Source: an uncultured Bacteroidia bacterium
GTDB lineage: Bacteria > Bacteroidota > Bacteroidia > Bacteroidales > Prolixibacteraceae
Assembly (NCBI GenBank): GCA_903923905.1
Contig: CAIXZH010000047.1
Span: 62,001-126,000 of the forward strand
Length of the DNA: 64,000 nt
Direction: 5' to 3'
The notes under the pieces: model-generated
What the model was told of the DNA's origin: nothing
What the model saw: the letters and a program-made list of their open reading frames with translations, nothing else
The model's database searches: none
Position numbers and translations under genes: made by a program
In this document: piece by piece, positions 17,564 to 26,175 of the stretch
Position numbering within the stretch: the stretch's first letter is position 1
Layout of the letters: each line of letters begins with the position of its first letter

Positions 17564-18421
17564 ATGCCAGCCTCATTCGAAAAAATTTGGGTAAAAGATA
17601 ATGAATCGTTTATCATTGGAATATTCCAGGATAATATGGAGAAGAGTACCTGGCATTACCACAATAATTTTGAAATAAGCTTTATTCTGGAAGGTTCAGG
17701 AAAGCGGATTGTTGCAGATTCTATTGAAGAATTTCAGCCGGGAGATCTGGTTTTCATCGGGCGTAATCTGCCCCATGTCTGGATTGCAGATAAGGAAATG
17801 AAGAGTCCAACCAGCAGGTCACTTGAAATGGTATACCTTCAGTTTACATCCGATGTTTTGACCCCTTCGCTGTTAATGCTTCCGGAGTTCAAATATATTG
17901 CGAAAGCAGTTGCTTTATCTGAAAGAGGGATTCAAATTGTTGGGCAAACGCTCAATGAAGTTAGTGAACTGATGTTACAATTACCTTATTTAAAGAATTT
18001 TGACCGGATGCTCCATTTTTTCAGGCTGATGGATATTATTGGAAGAAGTGGAACCAATATTCAGCTGGCAAGCAAAGAGTATTTAAAGATGCGTTTTACT
18101 AACGGTAATAAGCGGATCGCGATCATCCATGAATATTTAATGAATAATTACCGTGAGCAGATCGATTTAAAACGGTTGGCAGGATTGGTCAATATGGCTG
18201 AAGGGTCATTGTGCCGCTTTTTCAGGATGAATATGGGGATGACAGTCTTTGAATACTTGAATCAATTAAAAGTAGAACTGGCATGTAAATTATTGATGGA
18301 TAAAGACTTGAGTATATTTGAGGTTTGTCTGGACAGTGGGTTTAACAACCTGAGCCATTTCAATAAACAATTTAAGAAAATCAATGGCCTACCTCCTTCG
18401 GAATACCGGAACCGATTTTAA
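17564..18421 (+). CDS. AraC-family regulator, divergent from the mta genes
   Basis: N-terminal cupin-like sensor (residues about 20-90, WHYHNNFEISFILEGSGKR and FQPGDLVFIGRNLPHVW) and a C-terminal double helix-turn-helix (IHEYLMNNYREQIDLKRLAG, then AEGSLCRFFRMNMG, and the signature FNNLSHFNKQFKKINGLPPSEYR). The first ATG in frame is at 17564; an upstream TTG at 17534 is less likely. It is divergent from mtaC with about 140 bp between starts, so control of the methyltransferase genes is plausible. The inducer is unknown. Confidence 0.85.
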   Translation: MPASFEKIWVKDNESFIIGIFQDNMEKSTWHYHNNFEISFILEGSGKRIVADSIEEFQPGDLVFIGRNLPHVWIADKEMKSPTSRSLEMVYLQFTSDVLTPSLLMLPEFKYIAKAVALSERGIQIVGQTLNEVSELMLQLPYLKNFDRMLHFFRLMDIIGRSGTNIQLASKEYLKMRFTNGNKRIAIIHEYLMNNYREQIDLKRLAGLVNMAEGSLCRFFRMNMGMTVFEYLNQLKVELACKLLMDKDLSIFEVCLDSGFNNLSHFNKQFKKINGLPPSEYRNRF

Positions 18422-18469
18422 GATTTGGCTAGTCAAAATTGATTTCTGCAAAACCTGGTTTTAATTTGC

Positions 18470-19801
18470 CTATTCTTCAGGTGTTCCCGAGAATTCGCTG
18501 GCTTCCAGAATCCCGGACGATATTTCTGCGGGAATAAAGCCCAAACTGACATAAATCGGATGGACAGCCTTTCTTAGTTCGGGAAGTTTACGCATAAATA
18601 TCACCCCTCCCAAAACACAGGTTATACCACCTACCAATATGGTGTCAGGTACGCCAATTTTATCTGCTAATATTCCTGCCAGTAAACTTCCAAAAGGGGC
18701 GGCTCCCATAAAGGCCATCGTATAGTAACTCATTACCCTGCCGCGCATATGATCATGCACAATAGTTTGAAGGATAGTATTGCTGGCAGCCATTTGGAGC
18801 ATCATTCCCAAACCAATTATAACCATCAATACCAGGCAAATGAAAAACGAGCGGGAAAATGAAAAAGCAATGAGCCCAAATCCGAAAATAAGGGCAGCTA
18901 TAGATATAATTTTCCCAAAGCCTAACACGTTATTCCTTGAAGCCAAATAAAGCGCCCCAGACAGGGCCCCTATACCTGAAGCCCCCATGAGGAAACCAAA
19001 AGTGTGAGAATCGCCATGAAGCAATTCTTTTGCAAAAACGGGCATAAGCACTGCATAAGGCATACCCATCAAGCTCACCAAAGCCAAAAGACCTATTATG
19101 TATTTGATTGGTTCATTATTATTTAGGTAAGAAAATCCTTCTTTTAACTCTTTAAATATAGGCTGCTTAGTATTTATAATTTTTCTCGGAGCTACTCTCA
19201 TAAGCAGCAGAGAAATGATCACAAAAATATAACTAAGCCCATTGATTAAAAAGCACATACCTTCACCGGTAAAGGCAATTAAAACCCCGGCAATCGATGG
19301 TCCGAGAAGTCTTGCACCATTTACCATTGAAGAGTTTAATGCAATTGCATTCCCCAGGTCCTCCTTCTTTTCAACCATTTCAACCACAAATGATTGCCGT
19401 GAGGGGACATCAAAGGCATTGATGCAACCCAGGAAAATGCTAAGAATCATGATTTCCCAGACTTCGATGGTCCCCAGATAATAGAGCAAAGCAAGGGCCA
19501 AGGCTTGAATCATTGCCGCAATTTGTGTGCCGATAAGCATGTAGTAACGATTCCATCGGTCAGTCATAACCCCTGCAAACGGAGCAATCAGGAATGTCGG
19601 TATCTGGCCGGCAAATGCAACCATTCCGAGCATCAGGGTGGAGCCGGTAAGGTGGTAAACCAACCATGGGGTAGCAATTCGCTGTATCCAGGTTCCGATC
19701 AAAGAGATGCTTTGTCCGCTGAAGAACAGACGATAGTTTCGATATTGGAAGGACCGAAAGATTGTTTTAACGCCATTCACTTTATTATCAACGTATATCA
19801 T
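18470..19801 (-). CDS. MFS transporter, EntS/MFS_3-type exporter
   Basis: About 440 residues with 12 predicted membrane helices. FRSFQYRNYRLFFSGQSISLIGTWIQRIATPWLVYHLTGS is followed by AGVMTDRWNRYYML, the loop 2-3 motif, and by a mid-protein VPSRQSFVVEMV, all typical of MFS_3 exporters (enterobactin exporter, macrolide efflux relatives). Efflux of a small amphipathic compound is likely; the substrate cannot be read. The start at 19801 (MIYVDNKVNG) is chosen; the ATG at 19885 would add 28 residues unlike the family. Its 3' end faces the AraC gene. Confidence 0.82.
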   Translation of the reverse strand: MIYVDNKVNGVKTIFRSFQYRNYRLFFSGQSISLIGTWIQRIATPWLVYHLTGSTLMLGMVAFAGQIPTFLIAPFAGVMTDRWNRYYMLIGTQIAAMIQALALALLYYLGTIEVWEIMILSIFLGCINAFDVPSRQSFVVEMVEKKEDLGNAIALNSSMVNGARLLGPSIAGVLIAFTGEGMCFLINGLSYIFVIISLLLMRVAPRKIINTKQPIFKELKEGFSYLNNNEPIKYIIGLLALVSLMGMPYAVLMPVFAKELLHGDSHTFGFLMGASGIGALSGALYLASRNNVLGFGKIISIAALIFGFGLIAFSFSRSFFICLVLMVIIGLGMMLQMAASNTILQTIVHDHMRGRVMSYYTMAFMGAAPFGSLLAGILADKIGVPDTILVGGITCVLGGVIFMRKLPELRKAVHPIYVSLGFIPAEISSGILEASEFSGTPEE

Positions 19802-20478
19802 CAAAATAAACTTATTTTTCAATTGCAAGATGGCACCCAAATGAAAGCTATTTGCCTCGAAGATTGTCATCTCCTTCGAATTCATCCCTGTTTGTATTCC
19901 CCCACCTGCTTGTTTCTTTCACAAACAATTTATATTCCGGGGATCAGATGAGATGAGCGAATTTAGCTTTTCCTAAAGTAAGACGATGATCCCCAAAATG
20001 ACTTTTTAAAATAATATCAACGCAAAGATTGGTTTAGACTTCAGCTACCGGCTAGTCGGAAACACACTTTACTGCTGTCGGAGGGTTAAGTGGACAAAAA
20101 TAGATAAGATCTTTTTAATCCCAAAATTCAGATCCTGGATCAGTATCCTAAGCTTTTCCTTTCCAAATGGATATTAAAGCTTTACCTTACTTTCAGGTTA
20201 AGTTTAAATTATAAATAATGAAAATTCACTAAGGTCATTAAACCTTATCCTTGTGGATTAGTCGAAGTAATTTTAAGATTTTAAATTTTAGCATATATAC
20301 CTCAAGATGAATGACCCGGGAAATATAAATCTTTATTAATACTTTTAAAAGTAATACGTACTGTTTCTTTTACTAATTTTGCAATTCTGAATTATTAAAT
20401 AATTTTCTTTGTATAATACTTATTATCAATATTTTAATCAGTTTTACATTTTGTTCTTTTATATAATTTTAATAAATA
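19802..20478. other. Intergenic region between divergent MFS and TonB-type genes
   Basis: No gene or RNA is recognised in about 680 bp. Only the promoter box at 20374-20381 stands out. Confidence 0.4.
20374..20381 (+). promoter_or_regulatory. Candidate -7 box of the outer-membrane receptor gene
   Basis: TAATTTTG, a perfect TAnnTTTG match about 100 bp before the start at 20479. No clear -33 TTG is seen at the right distance. Confidence 0.45.
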
Positions 20479-22956
20479 ATGAGAAATTTCGTTTTAACTA
20501 TTTCCATCCTCACTTTTTTGCTTTTATCTGGTTCAGGACCATTATTTGCCCAGGGGTATCCACGCGCTGATGTTACCAATATTGCCCTAAAGGATGCCAA
20601 AATTACCGGAATAATTACTGATGGAACCAGCAACCAGACTATTCCCTATGCAAGTGTTGCCATATACCACACAAAAGATTCAACTTTGGTAACCGGTGTT
20701 CTGAGTAAGGATGACGGAAGTTTTGTTTTGGATAAACTACCTTATGGTAACTATTATATGGTAGTCACTTTTGTGGGGTATAAAAAACATAAAGTCAATG
20801 AGATATTGCTGACATCTGCCAGAAAGACTGCTGCCCTTGGCCCCGTAAAGGTAACTACCTCAACTACTGCGCTAAAAGAAGTTGAAGTTGTTGGAAGTAT
20901 CCCCCCTGTGACCTACCAGATCGACAAAAAAGTCGTGAATATTGCCCAAAACATCACTGCTTCAGGAAGTACCCTCGCAGAAGCCCTTCAAAATGCACCG
21001 TCCATTCAAACCGATGTGGAAGGGAATATTACTTTACGTGGAAGTTCAAGTTATACTGTATTAATTGATGGCAGACCTTCACCAATAGCTGGGAGCGAAG
21101 CGCTTCAGCAGATCCCTGCCAACCTTGTACAGAATGTCGAACTCATTACCAATCCTTCGGCAAAGTACGAGGCTGAAGGAAGCGCCGGAATCATCAATAT
21201 TATCATGAAAAAGCAAAAGATCAGGGGCTCAAGCGGAATCGTTAATCTCACAGCCGGAACCGGAGATAAATACAGCGGTAATCTGAATCTGAGCTACAAG
21301 ATATCGAAATTTAATTTTACCCTCGGAGGAGATTTTACCGATTACAATTCGAATTTTAAAAGTCATTCGAATGTCACAGATACACTGCAGCAATCCTTAA
21401 AGAAGCAAGTCATCACAGGTTCAGGAGACTTTCACCGGAAAGGGAACGGGCTTCGGGCAGGTATTGATTATGAGATCGATGACAAAAATTCACTGACTCT
21501 GACCGGAAGTTTTGGTGATCGCACTTTCGCCCGGTCTGCAAGCGGAGATTATCATGATACCTACACCTCGCCGCTCTCCAATGTTTATTATACAAACAGC
21601 CAGACTCCTCAATTTAAACGGAATTACAAATCCATTAACTTAGATTATATGCTGAAGTTTAACACTTCAGGGCATCAGCTTTGTGCATCAGCCTATTATA
21701 CTTCAGGACCAAGTAACAATATCAGCTTATTACAGGTAGATACGACCAATGTAAGCGGGATCAAAACGGGGGGATCGCTCACTCAGCAATCAGCCCAAAA
21801 CAGTGACCAGACCGATTTCCGAACCAAAATCGATTATTCGCTTCCAATTGGTGATAAAGGTAAGTTCGAAGCCGGGTATCAGGGCCGATATATGAATAAC
21901 AACGGTTCATATCATCTTACAAACCTTGTGGGAGGTAATTGGATTGAGGATGAAGCGCAAAAGGACCTGATCAATTTTAAAGATCAGATTCAAGCCGGCT
22001 ATGCCACCTATTTAAACACAATGCCTCTTTTTGATTACCAGCTGGGGATGCGTGCGGAATATGAGAACAGGTATCTTAATCAGGAAATTCAAAATAAGGT
22101 GAACAGGATAAATCGGATTGATTTCTTCCCGACTATTCACCTGACCAAACAATTACCCTGGAAACTGCAATTACAGACCAGTTATACCCGGCGTATCAAC
22201 AGACCAATGCCATGGAATATCAATCCATTCATATTACACCTTGATCCTCAGACGATTCAGATGGGTAATGCCGGATTGCTCCCTGAATTTGCAAATTCAT
22301 ACGAGTTGAATCTGGAGAAAAAACTCAATGATGTATCCTTTGTCTCTGCTGAAGGATTTTTAAGACAAACATATGGGTTAATCCAGCAAATCAGTACTTT
22401 TGATGCTTCCTCCCAAATAACCACCAATACTTTCGGAAATATCGATCACGACCGCTCCATGGGAGCCGAGTTTATGGTTAACCTGCAACCTTTCAAATGG
22501 TTTAACCTGAATTCTTCTTTCAATATTTTTAATTATCACATGTTTGGAACTCTTGTTCCTGGTGTTGCAACCAGTACGAACACCTGGAATATCCATGTGA
22601 ATCCAACTTTCCACTTTACCAAGACGACTTCAATGCAGGTGACTTATATTTATAATGCCCCGACTATTACAGCACAGGGTACCAGGTCAGGGTTTTACTC
22701 CTCAACAATCGCAATCAAACAAAATCTGCTGAATCGGAAGGCCAGCCTGACCTTGCAGATGCAAAACTTGTTCGGACGTACGATCAACTACAACACGACA
22801 GTAACTGCAAATCAATACAAATACAGCAGCTTTCAGCGTGAGTCACAGGTTTTTCTTCTGACCTTCAGTTACCGCATCAATAATTACAGAGTAGCTCAGA
22901 ATCAGAGAAGAAGTCAGGAAGAATCAAATGGAAACAGGGAACAGGATATGGAATAA
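20479..22956 (+). CDS. TonB-dependent receptor-like outer-membrane protein (OMP_b-brl_3 type)
   Basis: 825 residues: signal peptide (1-25), a carboxypeptidase-regulatory-like domain at about 40-125 (ITGIITDGTSNQTIPYASVAIY, LPYGNYYMVVTFVGYKK), a plug domain at about 140-240 (AEALQNAPSIQTDVEGNITLRGSSSYTVLIDGRPSP and NPSAKYEAEGSAGIINIIMKK) and a barrel of the OMP_b-brl_3 group with ELNLEKKLN-like strands. Unlike SusC receptors it is short and has no SusD partner, and this group is often of unknown substrate. A strong hairpin follows, so it is a single-gene transcript. The last strand region ends in a polar tail rather than an aromatic residue. Confidence 0.85.
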   Translation: MRNFVLTISILTFLLLSGSGPLFAQGYPRADVTNIALKDAKITGIITDGTSNQTIPYASVAIYHTKDSTLVTGVLSKDDGSFVLDKLPYGNYYMVVTFVGYKKHKVNEILLTSARKTAALGPVKVTTSTTALKEVEVVGSIPPVTYQIDKKVVNIAQNITASGSTLAEALQNAPSIQTDVEGNITLRGSSSYTVLIDGRPSPIAGSEALQQIPANLVQNVELITNPSAKYEAEGSAGIINIIMKKQKIRGSSGIVNLTAGTGDKYSGNLNLSYKISKFNFTLGGDFTDYNSNFKSHSNVTDTLQQSLKKQVITGSGDFHRKGNGLRAGIDYEIDDKNSLTLTGSFGDRTFARSASGDYHDTYTSPLSNVYYTNSQTPQFKRNYKSINLDYMLKFNTSGHQLCASAYYTSGPSNNISLLQVDTTNVSGIKTGGSLTQQSAQNSDQTDFRTKIDYSLPIGDKGKFEAGYQGRYMNNNGSYHLTNLVGGNWIEDEAQKDLINFKDQIQAGYATYLNTMPLFDYQLGMRAEYENRYLNQEIQNKVNRINRIDFFPTIHLTKQLPWKLQLQTSYTRRINRPMPWNINPFILHLDPQTIQMGNAGLLPEFANSYELNLEKKLNDVSFVSAEGFLRQTYGLIQQISTFDASSQITTNTFGNIDHDRSMGAEFMVNLQPFKWFNLNSSFNIFNYHMFGTLVPGVATSTNTWNIHVNPTFHFTKTTSMQVTYIYNAPTITAQGTRSGFYSSTIAIKQNLLNRKASLTLQMQNLFGRTINYNTTVTANQYKYSSFQRESQVFLLTFSYRINNYRVAQNQRRSQEESNGNREQDME

Positions 22957-23019
22957 CAGCCGTTTCAAATTTTAAAGGACTGTCAGAGCCCGCACGGAGG
23001 CTTGCGATTCCGGCCGAAG

Positions 23020-23070
23020 ACCCTCAATGACCTTGGTTCATGTGTTAAACATGGATAAGTCATTGAGGGT
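23020..23070 (+). terminator. Hairpin terminator after the receptor gene
   Basis: Perfect 12-bp arms ACCCTCAATGAC (23020-23031) and GTCATTGAGGGT (23059-23070), with an inner CATG/CATG pairing in the 27-nt loop, followed by TTTCCTAATTTT. Confidence 0.7.
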
Positions 23071-23286
23071 TTCCTAATTTTATGCGCTAAAACCCAATTT
23101 GAAAGTTAATATTAAGTTTAGTGTTGGCTTTAAGATACAGTATCATAGTTTCACGGCACAACAGAACCGCACAAAAATCAGGATAAATGGATGGACTCCG
23201 GAGAAGAGGGTATTGAAGAACCATAAAAAACTTCAATATAAACGATAAGACCCCTAAAGATCATATTTTCAACGTTTAAAAATCGC

Positions 23287-23294
23287 TATATTTG
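23287..23294 (+). promoter_or_regulatory. -7 box for the fluoride riboswitch-enolase transcript
   Basis: TATATTTG, a perfect TAnnTTTG. The expected start site about 6-7 nt downstream falls at 23301, exactly the first base of the riboswitch. Confidence 0.65.
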
Positions 23295-23300
23295 TAACAT

Positions 23301-23352
23301 AAGGCAATGAAGTCTGCCATAACTGCCTTTTTTAAAGGATGATGACTTCTAC
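23301..23352 (+). ncRNA. Fluoride riboswitch (crcB motif)
   Basis: A 52-nt element that aligns position for position with the known Thermotoga petrophila fluoride aptamer. Seen: P1 stem GAAGTC/GACTTC, the pseudoknot pairing GGCA with TGCC, the conserved CATAACTGCC stretch, a small P3 hairpin CCTTT-TTT-AAAGG, and the TGATG and CTACC conserved ends. The aptamer binds fluoride and turns on fluoride-resistance genes; here a crcB remnant and enolase, a fluoride-sensitive enzyme, follow. The expression platform is not clear from sequence. Confidence 0.9.
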
Positions 23353-23383
23353 CATTCAGAATCAGTTTCTTTAACTAAGAAAT

Positions 23384-23566
23384 ATGGTAAAGCCAATTCT
23401 TATTTCCGGATTCGGGAGCTTCACCGGAACAGTTCAGCAATTTTTAATTTCCAGATATCATTCAATAAATAGGTCCCCAATTATTCAGTTGGGATTGCTT
23501 AACTACGTCCATATGCTGATGTTTCCGAAAAACTTATTTGTGCCATATCTCATTTTACGCCAATAA
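23384..23566 (+). pseudogene. crcB: Truncated CrcB/Fluc fluoride channel remnant
   Basis: A 60-codon frame starting MVKPILISGFGSFTGTVQQF with LISRY next, which follows the first membrane helix of CrcB/Fluc proteins (G-x-G-x-x-G-x(5)-L-L-S-R pattern). Similarity fades after about residue 40 and the frame stops at 60, half the normal 120-130 residues; the later helices with the conserved Asn and Phe residues of the fluoride pore are missing. Its place directly behind a fluoride riboswitch strongly supports the identity. It cannot form the channel in this state. A small unrelated peptide is the alternative. Confidence 0.6.
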
Positions 23567-23609
23567 AAAGTTTATTGATCCTTTAAATTAACTTTAAAAG
23601 TAATCAGTT

Positions 23610-24890
23610 ATGAAAATCGAATCAGTTACAGCAATCGAGATTCTCGATTCAAGGGGAAACCCTACCATAGAAGTTGACCTGAAACTCGAAGACGGCACCA
23701 TTACCCGTGCCATGGTTCCGAGCGGAGCATCCACCGGGGAGCGGGAAGCATGCGAACTCCGCGACGGCGACAAAAAAAGGTATGGGGGTAAGGGTGTACT
23801 TAAAGCGGTAGAAAATGTAAACAAAATCATCGCCCGTGAGATTGTTGGAAAACTATTTTTAAATCAGCGCGAACTTGATTACTCCCTGATAAATCTGGAT
23901 GGCACAGCCAATAAAGCCAAACTTGGCGCCAATGCCATTCTTGGCGTATCCATGGCATTTGCCCGTGCCTGTGCCATAAGTGCAGAAATCCCTCTTTACC
24001 AGTATCTTGGCGGCACCAACGCCTATCTGCTTCCTGTTCCCTGCATGAATGTGATCAATGGCGGAAAACATGCAGACAACAATGTAGACTTTCAGGAATT
24101 TATGATAGCGCCTCATGGTTCAACTTCTTTTACCGAAGCGATACGTATGGGGCAAGAGGTATTCCATGCCTTGAAAGGGGTGTTGAATTCGAAAAGGTAT
24201 AGCACAGGTGTAGGCGATGAGGGCGGCTTTGCCCCTGATCTCAAATCAAATGAAGAGGCGGTGGAAGTAATTCTGGAAGCAATAATCAAATCGGGATACA
24301 AACCTGGTAATGAGATTAGTATTTGTCTTGACCCTGCAGCAAGTGAACTCTGGGAAGATGGCAAATACAAGATGTTCAAGAGTACCGGCAAATTTGTTTC
24401 AAGCGATGATATGGTCAGGTTGTGGGAAGAGTGGGTAAATCAATATCCGATTGTTTTACTTGAAGATGGTTTGGCTGAAAATGACTGGAATGGATGGAAA
24501 AACCTGACTCAGGTACTGGGTAAAAAGATTGAAATTGTTGGAGATGACCTTTTCTGTACCAACAAAGCTATTTTGCAGGAGGGGATTGAAAAGGGCGTTG
24601 CAAATTCAATACTGATTAAACTTAATCAGATTGGAACAGTTTCGGAAACGCTTGAAACCATTGAACTTGCTTACAAAAATAGTTATAACTGTTTTGTATC
24701 ACACCGAAGCGGCGAAACGATAGACAGTTTTATAGCCGACCTTACCGTGGGAATCAATTCAGGTCACCTGAAAACCGGCAGTGGTTGCCGCGGCGAACGT
24801 ATCGAAAAATTCAACCAGCTTATGCGTATTGAACGTGAACTGGGCAGCGCATCACGTTTTGCCGGGAAAAAGGCCTTTAAAAATGCTTAA
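23610..24890 (+). CDS. eno: Enolase
   Basis: Converts 2-phosphoglycerate to phosphoenolpyruvate in glycolysis; Mg-dependent and inhibited by fluoride plus phosphate. 426 residues, full length. Seen: [31 protein letters not shown], the metal and catalytic regions [31 protein letters not shown], the catalytic Lys in [14 protein letters not shown] and [15 protein letters not shown]. It lies under the fluoride riboswitch, so it is probably induced by fluoride to replace inhibited enzyme. Whether a second, constitutive enolase exists elsewhere cannot be seen here. Confidence 0.96.
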   Translation: MKIESVTAIEILDSRGNPTIEVDLKLEDGTITRAMVPSGASTGEREACELRDGDKKRYGGKGVLKAVENVNKIIAREIVGKLFLNQRELDYSLINLDGTANKAKLGANAILGVSMAFARACAISAEIPLYQYLGGTNAYLLPVPCMNVINGGKHADNNVDFQEFMIAPHGSTSFTEAIRMGQEVFHALKGVLNSKRYSTGVGDEGGFAPDLKSNEEAVEVILEAIIKSGYKPGNEISICLDPAASELWEDGKYKMFKSTGKFVSSDDMVRLWEEWVNQYPIVLLEDGLAENDWNGWKNLTQVLGKKIEIVGDDLFCTNKAILQEGIEKGVANSILIKLNQIGTVSETLETIELAYKNSYNCFVSHRSGETIDSFIADLTVGINSGHLKTGSGCRGERIEKFNQLMRIERELGSASRFAGKKAFKNA

Positions 24891-24932
24891 AATAAAATCC
24901 AACAATTGATTTATAACATTGTCTTTCATAAA

Positions 24933-24947
24933 CCAGGAAAATCCTGG
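24933..24947 (+). terminator. Short hairpin after enolase
   Basis: CCAGGA-AAA-TCCTGG is a perfect 6-bp stem 43 bp past the eno stop. There is no T run, so it is a weak terminator candidate. Confidence 0.3.
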
Positions 24948-24979
24948 AGTAAGTCAATAACTGGCGGAGCAATTAATTG

Positions 24980-24987
24980 TACCTTTG
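24980..24987 (+). promoter_or_regulatory. Candidate -7 box of the ECF sigma factor gene
   Basis: TACCTTTG, a perfect TAnnTTTG, 18 bp before the start at 25006. No -33 TTG is visible at the usual distance. Confidence 0.5.
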
Positions 24988-25005
24988 AGGAAAATTTAAC
25001 CTGAA

Positions 25006-25584
25006 ATGTCCGGGAACAGGGCTAATTCAACTCGAAATTTTGTAAATAGCTGCTCAGAAGTCGATTATGAAGCTGTATTTAAAACCTATTTTCTGCCACT
25101 CAGAAAGTATGCCTGCTTATTTGTCCCGGTGCAGATAGCTGAAGATATTATTCAGGATATTCTGGTCCATTTATGGGAAAACCGGGAAAATCTAATTATT
25201 CACACGTCCCTCGAAGCATACCTTTTTCGGTCTGTTTATCACCGGTGCATCAGCTCAATTAAACTTCAAAATCTCCGATCCAGGCACCTGACACAGATTG
25301 AAATCGATTTACGGCATGATGAGATGCGTTTTTTCGATTCGGATGAGAATGAGGCGATCCGTAAACTTTTCATGAACGACCTGAATGCTGAGCTGAACCA
25401 AGCCATTAACAGCCTCCCTTCGAAATGCAGGGAGGTCTTTGAAATGAGCTTTTTGCAGGATTACCGGAACAAGGAGATCAGTGAAAAACTGAAAATCTCG
25501 GTGAATACCGTGGAGAGCCATATTACCAATGCACTGAAAGCCTTGCGGAAAAAGCTTTCCAGACTAATGTTGGTATTCATTTAA
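25006..25584 (+). CDS. ECF RNA polymerase sigma-70 factor
   Basis: 192 residues. Region 2 (YEAVFKTYFLPLRKYACLFV, then AEDIIQDILVHLWENRE) binds the -10 element and core polymerase; region 4 (LPSKCREVFEMSFLQDYRNKEISEKLKISVNTVESHITNALKALRKKL) is a typical helix-turn-helix. It belongs to the Bacteroidota sigma group that normally works with a FecR anti-sigma factor and a SusC-like receptor. Here the next gene is a truncated FecR and then secreted glycan-degrading proteins, so control of the downstream carbohydrate locus is likely. No SusC/SusD pair is present. Confidence 0.9.
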   Translation: MSGNRANSTRNFVNSCSEVDYEAVFKTYFLPLRKYACLFVPVQIAEDIIQDILVHLWENRENLIIHTSLEAYLFRSVYHRCISSIKLQNLRSRHLTQIEIDLRHDEMRFFDSDENEAIRKLFMNDLNAELNQAINSLPSKCREVFEMSFLQDYRNKEISEKLKISVNTVESHITNALKALRKKLSRLMLVFI

Positions 25585-25766
25585 TTATTGATAAGAATTT
25601 ATCTCTAATCAGGCAGATTATACCATTGGCACAAAATATGGGTAGAAATAAATCACATTATAATATCTCGTCCTGTACTGAACTACAGATTTTAATCCAG
25701 TATTCTTTCAGTTAATTTTCAAAAAAATCAGATTCGTTTTAGTGGTTTTCTTTCCACTGATCGTCA

Positions 25767-26114
25767 ATGCTGAAAATACCCAAAATGAAAGATCCCATTA
25801 TTGACGATTACCAGATCCTAAAGTATCTTCAGGGAACAAGTACTCAGGCTGAGACCGAAAATATCCGCTTATGGCTGTCAAAATCGGAGGAAAACCGCAA
25901 TACCTACTTTCAATTGAAAGCGTTATGGCATGCCTATAAGGATAATTTCGAAAATGATCAGCTTAACCTCGAAAATTCACTCCTGGCTTATCGCGCCCGC
26001 ATCAGTCAACCCAAAAAAATCTCATTTTTCAGCGTAGCTATCTCCAAAATGATTTCAACCTTATTTGTTCCAAACCAATCTATTATTTCAAACCGGAATA
26101 TCCGGAAGAACTAA
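25767..26114 (+). pseudogene. Truncated FecR-type anti-sigma factor (cytoplasmic domain only)
   Basis: 115 codons with the N-terminal sigma-binding helical domain of Bacteroidota FecR proteins (DDYQILKYLQGTSTQAETENIRLWLSKSEENRNTYFQLKALWHAY). Normal members are over 300 residues with a membrane helix near residue 90 and a periplasmic FecR domain; here neither follows in any frame and a new gene begins 60 bp later. It could be a decayed gene, or a short soluble anti-sigma factor that no longer reads an outer-membrane receptor. Either start (25767 or 25785) fits. Confidence 0.65.
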
Positions 26115-26175
26115 AAGGAAAGGAACTTTCTCGATGCCAGCTTTAAATTGAACCCCGACTTATTTTGACCAAGTC

